Source: an uncultured Porphyromonadaceae bacterium (GTDB lineage: Bacteria > Bacteroidota > Bacteroidia > Bacteroidales > Muribaculaceae). From it: a DNA stretch of 7,968 nucleotides. Both the position numbers and the translations under genes were made by a program. The stretch is taken from NCBI GenBank assembly GCA_900546835.1, contig UREH01000107.1:1-7968 (forward strand). Direction: 5' to 3'. This document shows positions 7,801-7,968 of the stretch, one piece after another (within the stretch, counting starts at the first letter, position 1; each line of letters opens with the position of its first letter). Below the pieces are notes generated by a model. It did no database searches, was not told the origin of the DNA, and was given only the letters and a program-made list of their open reading frames with translations.

Positions 7801-7968
7801 TTGGCACAAGAAGCTACGTTGAGCAAACAGAGAAACAATAATGCATCTATATCACATATTCTTAAAGAAATAGATGTATTAATAAATAAGGCATTCAAAC
7901 TTTCGTATGACGAGGTGCTGATTGCTGACCCTGAAACCTCAATAACCCGAGAAGAATATGGGCAAGCT
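4888..7968 (+). CDS. Eco57I/PglX-like adenine-specific DNA methyltransferase (3' end cut by window)
   Basis: The frame is open for 1027 codons from ATG 4888 to the window edge, with no stop reached. The last residues (ITREEYGQA) suggest that the end of the protein is near. The N-terminal region (about 1-200; FYDVTLKPGAKIEH around 71-84) resembles the leading domain of large Type IIG/BREX-type methylases; I see no convincing PD-(D/E)xK nuclease in it. The catalytic domain has motif X GAFYTP (380-385), motif I DPAIGSGAF (444-452), an acidic motif II GVDIE (487-491), QGNSLL (525-530) and motif IV IGNPPYI (635-641). NPPY is the N6-adenine catalytic motif. A likely target-recognition domain follows from about 795 (CEGACSTGD at 799-807) to about 950, then a helical tail. 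The expected role is methylation of adenine in a specific site to mark self DNA, with the upstream helicase acting on unmodified DNA. A pure modification enzyme fits better than Type IIG, since the nuclease appears to be in the partner. Base composition drops sharply from about nt 6480. Confidence 0.93.
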   Translation, partial: MKEQLQEIFTHGYPGAETFLQKVIVPILGDDVTAIDSDLLDSPKIRQRAANANISSARYVADIDRVDSAPIAFYDVTLKPGAKIEHSRVAIRQFITSEMMNFTHGFILFHYENEPDRPWRFSYVYKTRSTSDARATAKRYTYVFGKDYRSRTAVERFEALAHSPKSDADFEKAFSVEALGDEFFDRYRDLYADFVQFITGKRYVKDGTKWVERVMHDPDSQHKTSFGSEDKLVRDYIKKMFGRIVFLYFLQRKGWLAGNRNYMHDLFADSDKKDNFLDGVLEPLFFELLNTRPEHRCTAALALPGGKDIPYLNGGLFQNDEIDARKCVFPENYFKRLFDFFDQYNFTIDENDPEDAEVGIDPEMLGRIFENLLEDNKDKGAFYTPKEIVDYMCRESIIAYLLNGIPERSHELIRNFVETLDSDTLNEEQRKFLKMKLLDVKICDPAIGSGAFPMGMVNILSKIYLALGMVSDRSKMKRHIMAQSIYGVDIEKGAVDIARLRFWLAMVVDATVPEPLPNLHFKIMQGNSLLESYKRKDLSRLTEVNIGDSGCLDLQNEEAISLNSSLNKYYGESNHEERDKIFNDIINNVRRQIFGITQSEEFMTDIKDLSANDQFFLWHTWFSDVFAKGGFDIVIGNPPYIDSETMTNNGLEGMRDYITETYDYVSGNWDIYMAFFEKAIKISKNVVCFITPDKWLSKPFGKKFRAHCLSKKLSKIVHAGSDVFDSATVDAIISLFITSSQSISAFVFNRERKVESRGSMISSELKDPYLIDSLFSPYASLISKIEAGKDSFLLSIAKCEGACSTGDAYKLIPLISEVDDSLSYRLVNTGTLDKFSSKWGIKPISYLKKDLGYQPLKPLVNIAQFEGLFGNAYITKAKGPKIIMKGLNLLDAFVDEQGIYLPGKTTLVINSTNVESLFFLSAILNSSLSIFYIKNKYSSSSYCGGITFTKDMINQLPIPSLEEWERSKLITLAQEATLSKQRNNNASISHILKEIDVLINKAFKLSYDEVLIADPETSITREEYGQA
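6480..7968 (+). other. AT-rich half of the methylase gene (possible exchanged module)
   Basis: Hand counts in 60-base samples give about 60-62% GC at 5941-6000 and 6361-6420 and 50% at 6181-6240. Later samples give 33% at 6601-6660, 23% at 6901-6960, 37% at 7021-7080 and 38% at 7441-7500. One earlier sample (5881-5940) is also 38%, so the early part is not uniform. The change falls just after the QGNSLL motif and the reading frame continues across it. The segment carries motif IV and the predicted target-recognition domain. Codons shift from C-ending to A/T-ending. Confidence 0.55.

Noticed and set aside
1..7968. CRISPR array, tRNA, rRNA or intact insertion sequence
   Set aside because: No regularly spaced direct repeats, no cloverleaf-like gene and no transposase or integrase motif were seen in the window.

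Overview
The window looks like a chromosomal or island segment from a Bacteroidota genome, probably order Bacteroidales. The reasons are: no Shine-Dalgarno-like sequence stands before either large gene; a TAnnTTTG box (TAACTTTG, 1341-1348) sits upstream of the main operon; and the truncated hydrolase and the Eco57I-like methylase resemble gut Bacteroidales proteins from memory. No rRNA, tRNA, CRISPR array or intact transposase is visible, so the taxonomic call is an inference.

Left third (1-1340): a gene graveyard. A possible proline-rich C-terminal end of a plus-strand gene leaves the window at the left edge. A minus-strand alpha/beta-hydrolase gene follows that has lost its 5' part. Then come two plus-strand remnants (934-1035 and 1195-1299) that are diverged copies of the same 33-34 residue protein C-terminus, each with its own stop. 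Their differences are mostly synonymous, so both were once under protein-level selection. The first remnant is bounded by an 18-bp inverted repeat, and between the remnants lies a long imperfect hairpin. Together these look like scars of repeated insertion or recombination.

Right two thirds (1341-7968): one apparent two-gene operon. After a candidate promoter and a leader of about 150 nt comes an 1131-residue protein that fuses a single-motif phospholipase-D-type nuclease domain to a SNF2-like superfamily 2 helicase. It overlaps by ATGA a gene for a large Eco57I/PglX-type adenine-specific DNA methyltransferase, which is still open at residue 1027 where the window ends. The methylase would mark self DNA and, through its C-terminal recognition domain, probably set sequence specificity. 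The helicase would translocate on DNA and the PLD domain would be the candidate nuclease. This makes a compact restriction-modification or anti-phage system with parts reminiscent of DISARM and BREX, but without their other visible components on the left side. Right of the window is unknown.

The methylase gene is mosaic: sampled stretches before about nt 6480 are often 50-62% GC, while those from there on, covering motif IV and the recognition region, are about 23-38% GC. This suggests exchange of the specificity half.
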